From assembly GCA_947471745.1 (NCBI GenBank), contig CANJKZ010001028.1, forward strand, positions 1,334,501 to 1,398,500: 64,000 nt of DNA, read 5' to 3'. The translations under genes were made by a program, and so were the position numbers. This DNA is from Closterium sp. Naga37s-1 (Eukaryota > Streptophyta > Zygnematophyceae > Desmidiales > Closteriaceae). The notes beneath the pieces were generated by a model that did no database searches, was not told the origin of the DNA, and saw nothing but the letters and a program-made list of their open reading frames with translations. This document shows, in pieces, positions 42,883 to 53,838 of the stretch. The first letter of the stretch is position 1, and each line of letters starts with the position of its first letter.

Positions 42883-43009
42883 TCTCAGAAACAAGAAGTG
42901 ATTGGACTATGAAAGATGGGGTACAAGTATGAAACTCTAGGGTTGTGTACCCCCTAAAGGCTAACCCACTATAGCCTACACAGCAATGACATGTAGATAA
43001 TGTTTGACA
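42883..43009 (-). repeat. A-6 3' LTR (127 bp), ends TG...GA
   Basis: On the element strand it starts TGTCAAACAT and ends TTCTGAGA. The remnant of the 5' LTR has the same end just before the primer site, so the 3' dinucleotide GA is a property of the element, not a point mutation in one LTR. Confidence 0.82.
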
Positions 43010-43239
43010 CACCCCCATAGGCAAAGTGGGGGAGAGCAAGGGGTCACAAGACCAGTCAAGAAAGGCAAAGCAAGCTCAGGGTGGATCACAACGTCACCAC
43101 ACACTCTGAGCACAAGCAAAGGGCCACAGGGCCAGTTCAAATGCAGAGGCATATATGCAACACAAACAGCAAGGTGATCTCAACCTAGCAAAGCAAACAG
43201 GCAGGTATATATATAGAGAGATCACAGTACAGACAAAGC

Positions 43240-46200
43240 CTACAGTAATTGAGGAAAAGTGGGCACAAGCCCCAGTATAGTGCAGAAGCGCTGATGATCA
43301 CCAGGCTGAAGTGCCTTGGTGAATATATCAGCGGTGTTGGCGCGAGTGGCCACGTAACGCAGACGAAGCTGACCGCGCTGCTGCAGCTCTCTAGCCAGGA
43401 AGTAACGGAGAGCGATGTGCTTCGTTCTGTGCTCCAGTCTGTGCTCCTCACACAAGGCAATGGCAGCCTTGTTGTCGACGTACAGCACTGGAGGAGAACT
43501 GGGCCGCTCTCCCAAGTCGGTCAGCAGGTAGGTTTGCCAGCGTAGCTCCTGTGCTGCCATGGCTGTGGCGTAGATCTCAGCCTCACAACTGGAGCTGAGA
43601 ACTGAAGACGAACGAGTAGAACGCCAAGAAACTGAACCAGAGCCAAGGCTGAAGGTGTAACCCTGTGACGACCGCTGAGTAGCCTGGTCGTCAACCCAAG
43701 AAGCGTCTGAGTGCCCAGTGAGAACAACTGAGCGCCTCCCTCCAAGCACAAGCCCCATGCCTGACGTACTGCACAAGTAACGCAGTACCCTCTTAGCAGC
43801 ATCCATGTGCACCTTTCGGTGCCGACCAGGGGCCACGTAGCGAGCCAAAAGGCCAAGAGGGTACGCGAGGTCAGGACGAGTGCAAGTCATCAGGTACATG
43901 AGGCAACCAACTAGCTCTGGGTAAGGACCACTCGGCTCTACGGACTCGTCCGAAGGTGGAGCTGAGAGCGAGTGACCTGTAGCCAGAGGAGTGGTCTGTG
44001 CCGAGGACCAGGTGAAGCCGAAGCGCTGAAGGACCTGCTGCACCATGTGTGACTGAGTCAAGGTAATGGTGCGCTGTGCTCTGTCCCGGGTGATCCGCAA
44101 GCCAAGATAGCTTGTCAGCTCACCCAGGTCTGTGCACGTGTGTCTCTTCTACAGCTCCAACTTCACGTGGGCGAGAGCCTCAGTGTCAGCAGTGGCAAAG
44201 ACCAAGTCGTCGACGTACACGAGGATGTAGAACGGCGGCAGTGAAGTGTCGGTGCGTAGAAACAGCGACGGGTCGGCAGTAGAAGACGAGAACCCAAGAG
44301 CCGCAAGTGTAGTCCTCAGTGTGTCGTGCCACTCACGTGGAGCCTGGCGGAGACCGTAGACCGGCCGCCAGAGGCTCCACTGGGTACCAGGAGGAAACGA
44401 CCCAGTGACGCCAGGAGGGCGGCGCAGCCAGATCTCCTCGTGCAGGCTGCCCTGCAAGAAAGCTGTGCTGAAGTCAAGAGAGTGAAGCTCGTAGTCACGC
44501 TGAGCGGCAACGTGCAGCAGCACCCGAAGAGTGGTCATCTTCGGGGTGGGGGAGAAGGTCTGAAAGAAGTCTACTCCCTCTCGCTGACTGAAGCCTCGAG
44601 CAACGTACCGAGCCTTGAAGACAGGCGGAGAACCTGGCGGCCGCTTCACCCTGAAAATCAACATGCCACTGACGATGTTCGCCCTAGGAGGGGGAACCTC
44701 GTCGACGTAAGTGCCAGTGGACTTCCAGGATGCCATCTCTGCATCCATGGCTGTCTGCCACTGAGAGGAGTACTCACCCGCGATCGCCTCAGCGTAAGAG
44801 CGCGGGGTCGGGATGTCTGGAGCATCCGGGTCTCCCTCAGGGGCAATCAGCATGGACACGAGATGAGGTACAGCGGCGGCAAAGCACTCAAACTCCTCCT
44901 GCCTGTCCTCAAGGACGTCCGTGCCAAGAGCACACTCACCCCCGACGGACGGAGGACAGACAGACTCAGACTCAGCAATAAGACTGGCAGCGTAGTCTAG
45001 TCTACAGTGAGCAGCAAAGCCGACAAGCTCAGTAACTAAGGCAGACGCAGCAGCTGACTCAAAGGAAGGGTCAGTGACAACCGTGGCCAGGAGACGCGGG
45101 ACAGTAGGACTGGCAGCACGAAGAGAGTCAGACTCTGGGTCAGCAAGGGCAGGAAGGGAGGACGCAGGAGGAGAAGGCAGAGGGACACGCTGTGGAGCAG
45201 TGGAAAGACGAAGCAACATCTGGTGAGTGCCGGGGACAGCAGGAGGACGCTGACGCGGGACACGACGACCAGTGCGAGCAGCACGAACAGGTGACGCAGA
45301 ACTAGACTCAGGCGACACAGGACGAGACTCAGGCTCACGACGCTCCGTAAGACCTCCTGTCGGACCAGTGTAGGGAGAAGGACCAGGAAGTGGCGAGGTG
45401 GGCTGGAACTGTGATTGCAACTGGACAGACGAAAGACACTCTAAGGAGGGAGCAGGACAAGGAGGAGGCGGCTGACCAAGAACCTGCTGAAGGAGCGGAA
45501 CGAAGTACGGCCGCGGCCATGACGTGCCCCCAGAACCAGCAGAGACAGCACCAGAACCACCAGCAGCAGCTCCAGCTCCCGCAGCACCAGTAGCACCTCC
45601 AGGAGTGTCAACTCCAGTACCTCCAGTAGCACCAGCTCCAGCAGCACCACCAGTCCCAGGACCAGGAGCACCACTAGGAGCTCCAGCAGCTCCAGTACCT
45701 CCAGCAGCACCAGCAGTACCGCCAGCTACTCCAGGACCTCCAGGAGCACCAGCAGGACCAGTACTAGCAGCACCTCCAGCAGCTCCAGTACCTCCAGCAG
45801 CACCAGCAGCACCGCCAGCAGCTCCAGGACCTCCAGCAGCACCAGTACTAGCAGCACCTCCAGTAGTAGCCGGGCCTCCAACAGGCGGCAACTAAAAACT
45901 AGGAGCTCCACTCCGGAGGCTGCAGCGCCGAGCGTACCACTCACGTAGCCGCTGAGGGGAGGGAGGCTCCGGCCGCAACACAGTACTCGCAGCTCCAGTA
46001 GCCCCACGCCGGAGGCCGTAACGCTGAGAGTACCACTCACGCAGCTGCTGTGAAGAGGGAGCACCACCAGGGTCAACACCCCCAGGCTCAGTACCCCCAG
46101 GCTCAGCACCCCCAGGCTCAGCACCCCCAGTCTCAGCACCCCCAGTCTCAGCACCCTCAGTCCCAGCACTCCAAGGCTCAGTACCCCCAGGCGCAGCACC

Positions 46201-49200
46201 CCCAGTCTTAGCACCCTCAGTCCCAGCACTCCAAGGCTCAGCACCCCCAGTCGCAGCACCCCCAGGCTCAGCACCCCCAGTCTCAGTACCCCCAGGCTCA
46301 GTACCCCTCTCAGGACCAGAGTCAACAGCTACCTCGACAGGCTCGACTGCGTCTACCTGGGAAACACCTGAGGGAGCAGGACCCTGGGGAGGGAGGGGGT
46401 ATACCGAAGGGGCACCAGGGGTGAGGAAGAGAGGCGGGGGAGGGAGCAAAGCAGTGCGGTAGGGGAACAGACGGTAAAAGGGTACCGACTCGTCAAAGGT
46501 GACGTCCTGAGAGGGGAAGACACGGCGCGAGGTGGGGTGGTAAAACTGCCAACCAGGCGCGTCGGGGACAAAGCCAAGGAAGACACAAGGCACAGCACGG
46601 GCGGAGAGCTTGTCCGCAGTGGTATCGCGGACAAAGGCACGAGCACCCCAGACCCGGAAACGCGATGCATCGCCAACCTGCCCCGTCCACAGCAGTGTGG
46701 GCGAGGTCTCCGGAGCGGAGACACGGGGCCAGAGGTTGAGCTGATGCGCAGCGTACTGGACTGCAAACGGCCACAGGAAATGGGGGGCAGCCGCATGGAT
46801 CAAGGAGGTACGAGCGATCTCCATGACCAAGCCAATGCGGCGCTCAGCAACCCCATTCTGCTGTGGAGAGGCCGGAAGCGTGAACGTCTGGCGGATGCCA
46901 TGCTCCGCACAGTAGGCTGCCAAGAGGTCGGAGGAAAACTCACCACCTCGGTCAGAGTGCAGACGTAGGACGGGAAAGTCCGACTGGAACCGGTCGCGGA
47001 GCTGGAGACGAGCAGCGCGGATCCAAGGGATCAAAACATCAGGGACCTCACCCTTGGTGCGCAAGGGGAAGACCGTGGTGTAGCGCGTGTAGTGGTCGAC
47101 AACCAGCAGGAAGTACCGCTCGTGGCCCTGTCCACGGACTCGGGCTGGGCCCCACATGTCCAGGTGGAGAGTCTGCAGAGGAGCCTCTGTGGGAGGGAAC
47201 GAGGAGGAGTGAGGAGCGGCGCGCTGCCGCCCCTCGACGCAGGGAAGACAGGGAGGAGCAGGCGAGGGCGGGAGGGGAGGGAGAACCCTGGGAAGACCAG
47301 AGACAAGGTACCGGGAGTGCATGCCACGAAGGCGCTGCACTGACGGGTGACCAAGACGGTGGTGCCAGAGAACCGTCTGGTGCGACAGGGAGCGACACGA
47401 GCAGGGGGCCGACAGCTGACCTGACGCAGACGCAGACGCAGCTACCTGAGGGGACTCAGTGGTCAGTGTGTACAGGTCCGACCCCGGCTGCCGAGTGAAG
47501 GTAGCTAGGTGGCGACCTGTCCTAGCACACGTACAGTGGGTCACACGCTCATAGGCAGGGGTGAACTGGTGAACACCCCCATCCTGAAGAGCAGAGCCCG
47601 CCACCAAGTTCGTAGAGAACGAGGGGAGGTAAAGACCCGACAGGGTGCCGGATGGGACCGCAGGACAAGGGAGGACAATGGAGGAGGTCGCAAGGACCGA
47701 GCCCCCAGAGGGGTCAGCGAGGGAGACAGCAACTGGCCGAGCTAGCTGCTCAAGGGCAGTGCGGTCACGGAAGAAGCAGCGGGAAGCACCCGAGTCGAGT
47801 GTGAAGGTGTGCAGTGCCTCAGTAGACGCAGTACCAGCAAGCGCAGACGCACTAGCACCTGGGGGAGCAGACTCACTAGCGCCAAGAGCAGCAGCCTCAC
47901 CAGGACCTAGGGCAGTAGACGCACGAGTACCAAGAGCAGCAACCTCACCAGGACCTAGGGCAGCGGACGCACTAGCACCTGGAGCAGCTGTCTCACTGGT
48001 CCCAATGCCCGGGTCGGGCGGTACACTCAGGTAACAGTCACCCTCAACACTAATAGTCAATGCATACATGGCACCAAGGATAGCATCAAAGTCAAGAGCA
48101 AAGATATCAATGTTCTTCCTAAGTAGATCAGCCCAGCGGGGCAGCTCAGTGGCGTCAGGAAACTTCTCACGCCAGGCGTCATCGAGACGAAAGAAGCAGC
48201 GCTGCGCCGTGTGGAACCTCCCACAGGTCTGGCCAGTGCGGTCACCTGTGCGGATGACGTACGGGCAGGTACCTCCACCCCCAGACCCCCCACGCTGAGA
48301 GTACCACTCACGGAGTTGCTGGGGCGAGGGAGTCTCGCCGGGACGCTGCTGCTGCTGCCTCTGGCCACCGCCGAACCCCCTACGCTGCACCGCTCCACCA
48401 CGCCCGCCACCCGCTCCACCGCCGCCACCACTGCCACCACCGCCCCCACCACCCCCACCACCGCCGCTGCCACCACCCCCTGTGCTGCCACTGACCCCCC
48501 CACCACCCGCGCCATTCCCACCTCCGCCACCACCCCCGCCCCCCCCACCCCCTCCACCGCCGCCGCCCCCGCCTCCACCTCCACCACCCCTGCCCCCCTT
48601 GCCCCTGCCGCCCTTGCGCCTCCCACTAGGAGAAGACGCGGCCCCGACCCCCTCAGCTCCGAGGTAGCCGACAGCAGCAGGAGATGCAATGGAGGGGAGG
48701 AGGGGGGAGGGGGAGCACCCCGCAAAGAAGGGGGAGCGGGGGTCACCACGAGAGGCACCTACAGCTACAATGCTTTTCTCAGCTGCTAGGAGTTCCTTCT
48801 CGAGGAGGTCGACAGTGAGGTCAGTGGGTGAGAGGGCGAGAAACTGGTCCCTGACAGTGCGAAGGGAGTCAGGGAGGCGGGTGACAAGGTGGTACAGTGT
48901 GAGGTACATCGGGGGGGGGGGGTTCTTGGCGAGGAAATCGGGGGGGAGCGCGGCACGGTAGCGGAGATCACTGGTACGGAGGTGGGTGATGAGGTCAGCT
49001 ACAGTGGCAAAGGCGGACAGGTCAGGGAAGAGGTAGGGCAGTGAGAGACGGCCTATAGTAGCAGTGGCAGGGGAGGAGTAGCGCGCGACTACTGCGTCGT
49101 ACAGCTCCTTAGCGGTCTTATGCTGGCCGAAGTGCTCGCGCTCATCTAACGGCAGGTGGCTGCGAACGGCTAGGCGAGCGTGAGCATCACGAGTCTGCCA

Positions 49201-49383
49201 CTGGGAGCGAGCAGTGCTGTCAGCAGTAGTGGCAGGTACAGGAGCGGCGCCTGACGTGTGGTCATACAGGGAGACATCGTCTTTGGCAGTGATCTGAAGG
49301 AACAGGTGGAGGTCATCTAACCAAACCTCAAACTTAATCGGGCGGCCCTCAGCGTCAAAGGTGAGAACAGAGGGAGTGGCCAT
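43240..49383 (-). pseudogene. A-6 gag-pol polyprotein, full length with two in-frame UAG codons
   Basis: About 2046 codons in one frame, broken only by TAG at 45892-45894 and at 44149-44151. Approximate residues: gag 1-230; Gly-rich 245-340; stretched zinc knuckle CPYVIRTGDRTGQTC with HTAQRCF 373-398; protease LDSGAS 529; integrase zinc region HHRLGHPS 672 with CLPCVEG; integrase core DMWGP 739 and DRGGEF 808; Ala/Gly/Pro repeat linker 1050-1300; RT IFRVKRPPGS 1571 and YVDDLVF 1720; RNase H SDASWVDD 1890, SSCEAEIY and YVDNKAA; tail TADIFTKAL. The second TAG replaces CAG of the LQKRHT motif in sister copies. The 3' UTR runs from 43239 to 43010. Confidence 0.9.
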
Positions 49384-50004
49384 AGTGGCAGTAGCAGCAG
49401 CAGGAACAGTAGCAGTTGAAGCAATAGTACAGCAGGAACAGGAACAGGAGTTGCTGCAGGTGGGGCACAGTAGGGTGGCGCGGCTCGGCCAGGGCAGCGC
49501 GGCTCGGTCGGGCGGCGCGGCTCGGTTCGGGCGGCGCGGGTTCGGGCGGCGCGGCTCGGTTCGGGCTGGGCTACGCAGCGGTGCGCAACGTGGGGGGGGG
49601 GGCGTGCGCGTGGGCGGCTGTAGCGGGCGGGCCGTGGCTGTGCGCGGGCCTGACTAGTGCGCGGGCGGCGGCCTAGAGGGGGGGGCGTCGCGGCGGCCTA
49701 CGGGCGGGGCTGCGACGTTCTGGGCGGCGGTCGACGGGCGGCTAGGGGGCTGCTCGTGGGCGGCGCCGGTCGCGCGGGCGGCTAGGGGTCGGCGCGCGGG
49801 CTGCTAGCGGGCTACTCGCGCTAAAAAAGGCCGCGCGCGGCACTAGCGAGCTGCGCACGGGCAGCAGGAGGAAGAGAGGCGCACGAGGGCGCACTAGGAG
49901 AGAGGCGCTCGAGGGCGCTAAGTAGATACAGCGCTCGAGGGCGCTTCTAGCGGTGGGCCCTTAGGTAAGCGGTCCTAGGACTAGGACCTAAGCTCTTAAT
50001 ACCA
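49384..50004 (-). promoter_or_regulatory. A-6 5' leader
   Basis: Primer site TGGTATTAAGAGCTTAGG at 49987-50004, GGGCCC at 49955-49960, repeated GCGCTCGAGGGCGC blocks (49870-49945), and GC-rich GGCGGCGCGGCTCGG units nearer gag. Neither the donor-like CTGGTAAG nor the 12-nt palindrome of A-1 to A-5 is evident here. Confidence 0.6.
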
Positions 50005-50031
50005 TCTCAGAAACAAGAAGTGATTGGACTA

Positions 50032-51727
50032 GTGATGTACGCGCTGAGCGGGGACGCGAAGTAAGGAAAATGAAATCCCCCTTAAGGAGGCCCTTCTTAC
50101 GAAAGCGCGTGTACTTCCCAGAAATTTCAGCTGCGCAGGTACTCGGTGATGAGAGGGTGGTTTTTTATTCTGTCCAGGGGAACCCAGTTGTCTTCGGTGG
50201 GCGTGCGGTCTCTCCAGAGGATCAGGAATTCGATTCTGCGGGCTCCATGTGGGTCACGAACTCGATGGCTCAATATTTTTTTGGGCATGATGATTGGCTC
50301 TGTTGGTGGTCGTGTCATGCTGTTTGGGCGGGTGCGAGGTTGTTGGCTGGTGGATGGGACGTATGGGCGGAGGAGGCTGACGTGGAACGACGGGCTGGCG
50401 TACCAGTCAGCAGGGAGGAGGTGGGCGGTGACGGGGGTGATCATATGGCTGATGCGAAATGGCCCACAATATCGGGGGCGGAGTTTTGGGGTAATGGATA
50501 GGCGGAGGTTCTGGGTGTCGAGTAAAACGAGGTCGTCGGGCTGGTAAGTGACGGGTCGGTGGTGGCGGTCGGCGTTGCGCTTAGCGATGATGTTGGATTT
50601 TTTTTTTATTGCGTCTGCTGCTCGGGTCCGTGCTGCTTGAAAAAATTATGCGAACTATTGTGCGCGTGGCACCGGGTTGTCGGGATTCGAGGTCATGGGT
50701 ACTGTAGGGTCTTGTCCGTAGTTCAGGTAAAATGGAGACTGTTGGGTCGTGGCGGATGGCGAGTTGTTGTATCCAAATTCGATGAGTGGCAGTTGCTGTT
50801 CCCACGTGGTCGGGTCGTCGCACATGGCTCGGATGAGCTGTTCCATGGTCTGGTTTGTCCGTTCTGTCTGTCCGTTGGTTTCGGGGTGGTACAATGAACT
50901 GAAATGGATTCACGTTCCGAATTGCTACCATAGGTTCCGCCAGAAGTTGCTGGTAAATTTCGTGTCGCGGTCGCTGATGATCACCGATGGTATCCTATGT
51001 AGTCGAACGATGGTGGTGATGAAGAGGCGAGTTGTTTCTTCGGCTATGATTGATTTCTTGCAGGCTGCGAAGTGTGCCATTTTCGTCAGCCGATCGACGA
51101 CGACCAGGATCGCGTCCTTCCCACTTGCTCCAGCCGGTAACCTCGTGACGAAGTCCATTGTCACCTGCTGCCAAGCACGCTATGGGGATGGTATCGGCTG
51201 CAACTGTCCTGCTGGTCGCTGTCGTGACGACTTCATGAGCTGGCAGGTGGGACACGATGCCACGTGTCGTTACACGTCGGTCACCATTTCGGGCCAATAA
51301 TAATACCGTTGCAGCTGCTGCCATGTCTTTTCTACTCCGAAATGGCCTGAGGTAACTCCGTCATGTGCCTCCTGTAGTAGTTATTCCTGTAGTAAGGTGT
51401 AGCCCGGTACCTAGATCCTATTAGTGCCGTATTTTGCGTAACACACCCCTCTTGATGCTGCGAACTGCTGCGAGTTTCCTCCGGTGAAGAAGGGGTATGT
51501 CTTATAACAGTGGGTAAATAGTATTGTAAGTAGTGGGCTGGTCTGGGTGAGTAGTATGGAGTGAATTTGGGCAGTGGGGCGGGTCAGTGCGTTAGCAATG
51601 TTAGATGCCCCCTTTTTGTAGGTGACCGTATAATGAAATTTCGACTCGAGGAAGTCGAGCCAGCGAATCTCTCGTGGGTTGAGGAAGGGCTGTGCGCGGA
51701 GGTACCGTAGTGATTTGTGGTCTGTCC
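50032..51727 (-). pseudogene. Ty3/gypsy chromovirus pol fragment (RNase H end, integrase, chromodomain)
   Basis: The minus strand reads DHKSLRYLRAQPFLNPREIR and FHYTVTYKKGASNIANAL (RNase H end). Next is the integrase zinc region (HDGVTSGHFG, ASCPTCQLMK), then core MDFVTRLP, VDRLTKMAHF, SDRDTKFTS and YHPETNGQTERTNQT. Near 50130-50350 come SFHVSLLRPYVP and a chromodomain-like ILSHRVRD, FLILWRDR, EDNWVPLDRI. Several stops and frameshifts (near 51275, 51190, 50930, 50640) make it dead. It is cut on the right by A-7 and on the left at the A-6 LTR break; no gypsy LTR is seen. Confidence 0.88.
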
Positions 51728-51859
51728 TGTCAAACTAACCAACGAGAATAAATGCATTGAACAGAAGTTGGGTACAAGTACTAACCCTAATTGGGTTGTA
51801 CCCCTTATGGGCTATCCCACTATAGCCTACACAAATGTAAGCACTATAACATTCTAACA
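51728..51859 (-). repeat. A-7 3' LTR (132 bp)
   Basis: Element-strand ends TGTTAGAATG and TTTGACA. Followed on the plus strand by the shared PPT region CACCCCCATAGGC. It is the most divergent family-A LTR here, but keeps TGGGTACAAG and CCCACTATAGCCTA. Confidence 0.8.
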
Positions 51860-53172
51860 CACCCCCATAGGCAAAGTGGCGGAGAACAAGTGGTCACAAG
51901 ACCAGTCAAGAAAAGCAAAGCAAGCTCAGGGTGGATCACAAAGTCACCACACAGTCCAAGTACAAGCACAGGGCCACAAGGCCAGTTCACATGCAGAGTT
52001 ATATAAAAGAGAACAAACAATACAGTGATCATACCCTAGGAAGTGTAAGCATGCAGGTATATATATAGATCACAGTACAAGCAATGTCATGCAGTAAGCA
52101 AGTGAGGCAAAGTAGGCACAAGGCCTAACACAGTAGAGAAGCGCTGATGATCACCAGGCGGAAGTGCCTTGGTGAATATATCAACAATGTTGGCCCTAGT
52201 GGCCACGTACGCAAGACGAAGCTGGCCACGTTGCTGCAACTCTCGAGCAAGGAAGTATCGCAGAGCGATGTGCTTCGTTCTCTGCTCCAGTCTGTGCTCC
52301 TGACACAAGGAAATCATGGCCTTGTTGTCTACGTACAGAACTGGAGGCGAACTAGGCTGCTCTCCCAATTCGGTCAGCAGGTAGGTGAGCTAGCGTAGAT
52401 CCTGTGCAGCCATGGCCCCTGCGTAGATCTCAGCCTCACAACTGGAGCTGAGAACCGAAGACGAGCGGGTAGACCACCAGGAAACAGAGCCGGAACCGAG
52501 GCTGAAGGTGTAACCCTGTGACGACCGCTGCGTAGCTAATTCGTCAACCCAAGAAGCGTCTGCGTGACCAGTGAGGACAAGTGGACCCCGTCCTCCAAGC
52601 ACGAGCCCCATGCCCGACGTACTGCATAAGTAACGAAGTACCCTCTTCACAGCATCCCAGTGCACCTTTCGGTGCCTGCCGGGAGCCACGTAGCGAGCCA
52701 GGAGGCTGAGAGGGTATGCGAGGTCAGGTCGTGTGCACGTCATCAGGTACATGAGGCAACCCACAAGCTCTGGGTACGGACCACTCGGCTCTACAGACTC
52801 GTCAGAAGGTGGAGCTGAGAGCGAGTGGCCGGTAGACAGAGGAGTGGGCTGTGGCGAGGAGAACTGGAAGCCGAAGTGCTGAAGGACCTGGTGCACCATG
52901 TGTGACTGAGTCAGTGTGATGGTGCGCCGTGCTCTGTCCCGGGTGACCTGCAAGCCAAGATAGCTGTGCAGTTCACCCTGGTCAGTGCAGGTGTGTCTCT
53001 TCTGCAGCTCCGACTTCACAAGGGTCTGTGCCTCAGTGTCACCAGTAGCAAAGACGAGGTCGTCCACGTACACAAGGACGTAGAACAGCGGCAGCGGCGT
53101 GTCGGTGCGGAGAAACAGCGACGGGTCAGCAGTAGAAGAAGTAAACCCTAGAGCTGCAAGTGTAGTCCTCAC
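51860..53172 (-). pseudogene. A-7 RT C-terminal half and RNase H
   Basis: Reads RTTLAALGFTSSTADPSLF, YVDDLVFATGDTEAQ, TCTRPDLAYPLSLLARYVAPG, DASWVDELATQRSS and SSCEAEIYAGAMAAQDLR. TAG at 52390-52392 stands where sisters have TGG (LRWLTYL). Then YVDNKAM, HIALRYFLARELQQRG and NIVDIFTKAL. The upstream end joins 59451 across element C. Confidence 0.87.
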
Positions 53173-53177
53173 CGTGT

Positions 53178-53804
53178 TGTTGGTGCAACCCTACGGTTTG
53201 CATTCGGCTTGTTGTCCGTGTGCGTGCATGTGTGTGTGCATGGAATGGTATGAGGGCATGAAATAATATATATTTCATGCTTACAATAGTGTGTGAATGA
53301 TGAGGCATGATTTTGAATGTGTGTGTCGAGTCAATAGCGAGTTATTGCTAGTCGCGTGTCACGTCGTCGTTTGCGTGTCGTGTGCGGTTTTCTATTTTGT
53401 CGTGTGTGGAACGTTCGGCGTGTCGCAGGTGTGCGCAGCAGACTTCCAAGAACTCAAGGAAGAATTTACCTTGAAGAACCAGAGCCTTGGTTTCAAGAAT
53501 CAAGTGATTTCGAAGCTCTCAAGTCATTCCCAACTCGTAACTCTTCCTATCTTGTGTTCTAAGACAATAGTGGCTGCCATAGTACCGTTCGTTCAAATTA
53601 ACGCTGTGTCGTCAATTCGTAATCAAATCGTGCAATCTAAATTTCGTATTGTAGACGACGTGAAGACGCTCCAGATCCAATTTGAATCAAGTCATTTGCC
53701 GCTGTGAGCAGAACGCTATCAACGTTTGAAGCCGCTGTGCAGAAATCCGTCTGTGCTCTCTATCTTTCGTTTTAGGCACATTCAAGGCTATTGTGACTAT
53801 AACA
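53178..53804 (+). repeat. Family-C 5' LTR (627 bp)
   Basis: TG...CA termini. It lacks the 171-bp block found in the 3' LTR; the gap sits between GAAGCTCTCAA and GTCATTCCC near 53522. Confidence 0.93.
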
Positions 53805-53806
53805 AG

Positions 53807-53819
53807 TGGTATCAGAGCC
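53807..53819 (+). promoter_or_regulatory. Primer binding site (initiator tRNA-Met type), element C
   Basis: TGGTATCAGAGCC, two bases after the 5' LTR; the usual plant copia primer site complementary to the 3' end of initiator tRNA-Met. Confidence 0.9.
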
Positions 53820-53838
53820 CCTTGGAGCAGTTTCGACA

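Larger units (their letters stand above)
42883..50031 (-). mobile_element. Family-A copia element A-6, 5' LTR truncated
   Basis: The 3' LTR is 42883-43009 (127 bp). Of the 5' LTR only the innermost 27 bp (50005-50031) remain before a break into gypsy sequence. The primer site TGGTATTAAGAGC follows the 5' LTR directly. It is inserted in the 5' LTR of family B. The element is a distinct subfamily from A-1 to A-5, with a divergent gag (MATPSVLTFDAEGRPIKF). Confidence 0.88.

Noticed and set aside
45892-45894. UAG at the integrase/linker border of A-6 as programmed readthrough
   Set aside because: No equivalent stop at this position in the other family-A copies, and a second UAG in RT of the same copy indicates decay.
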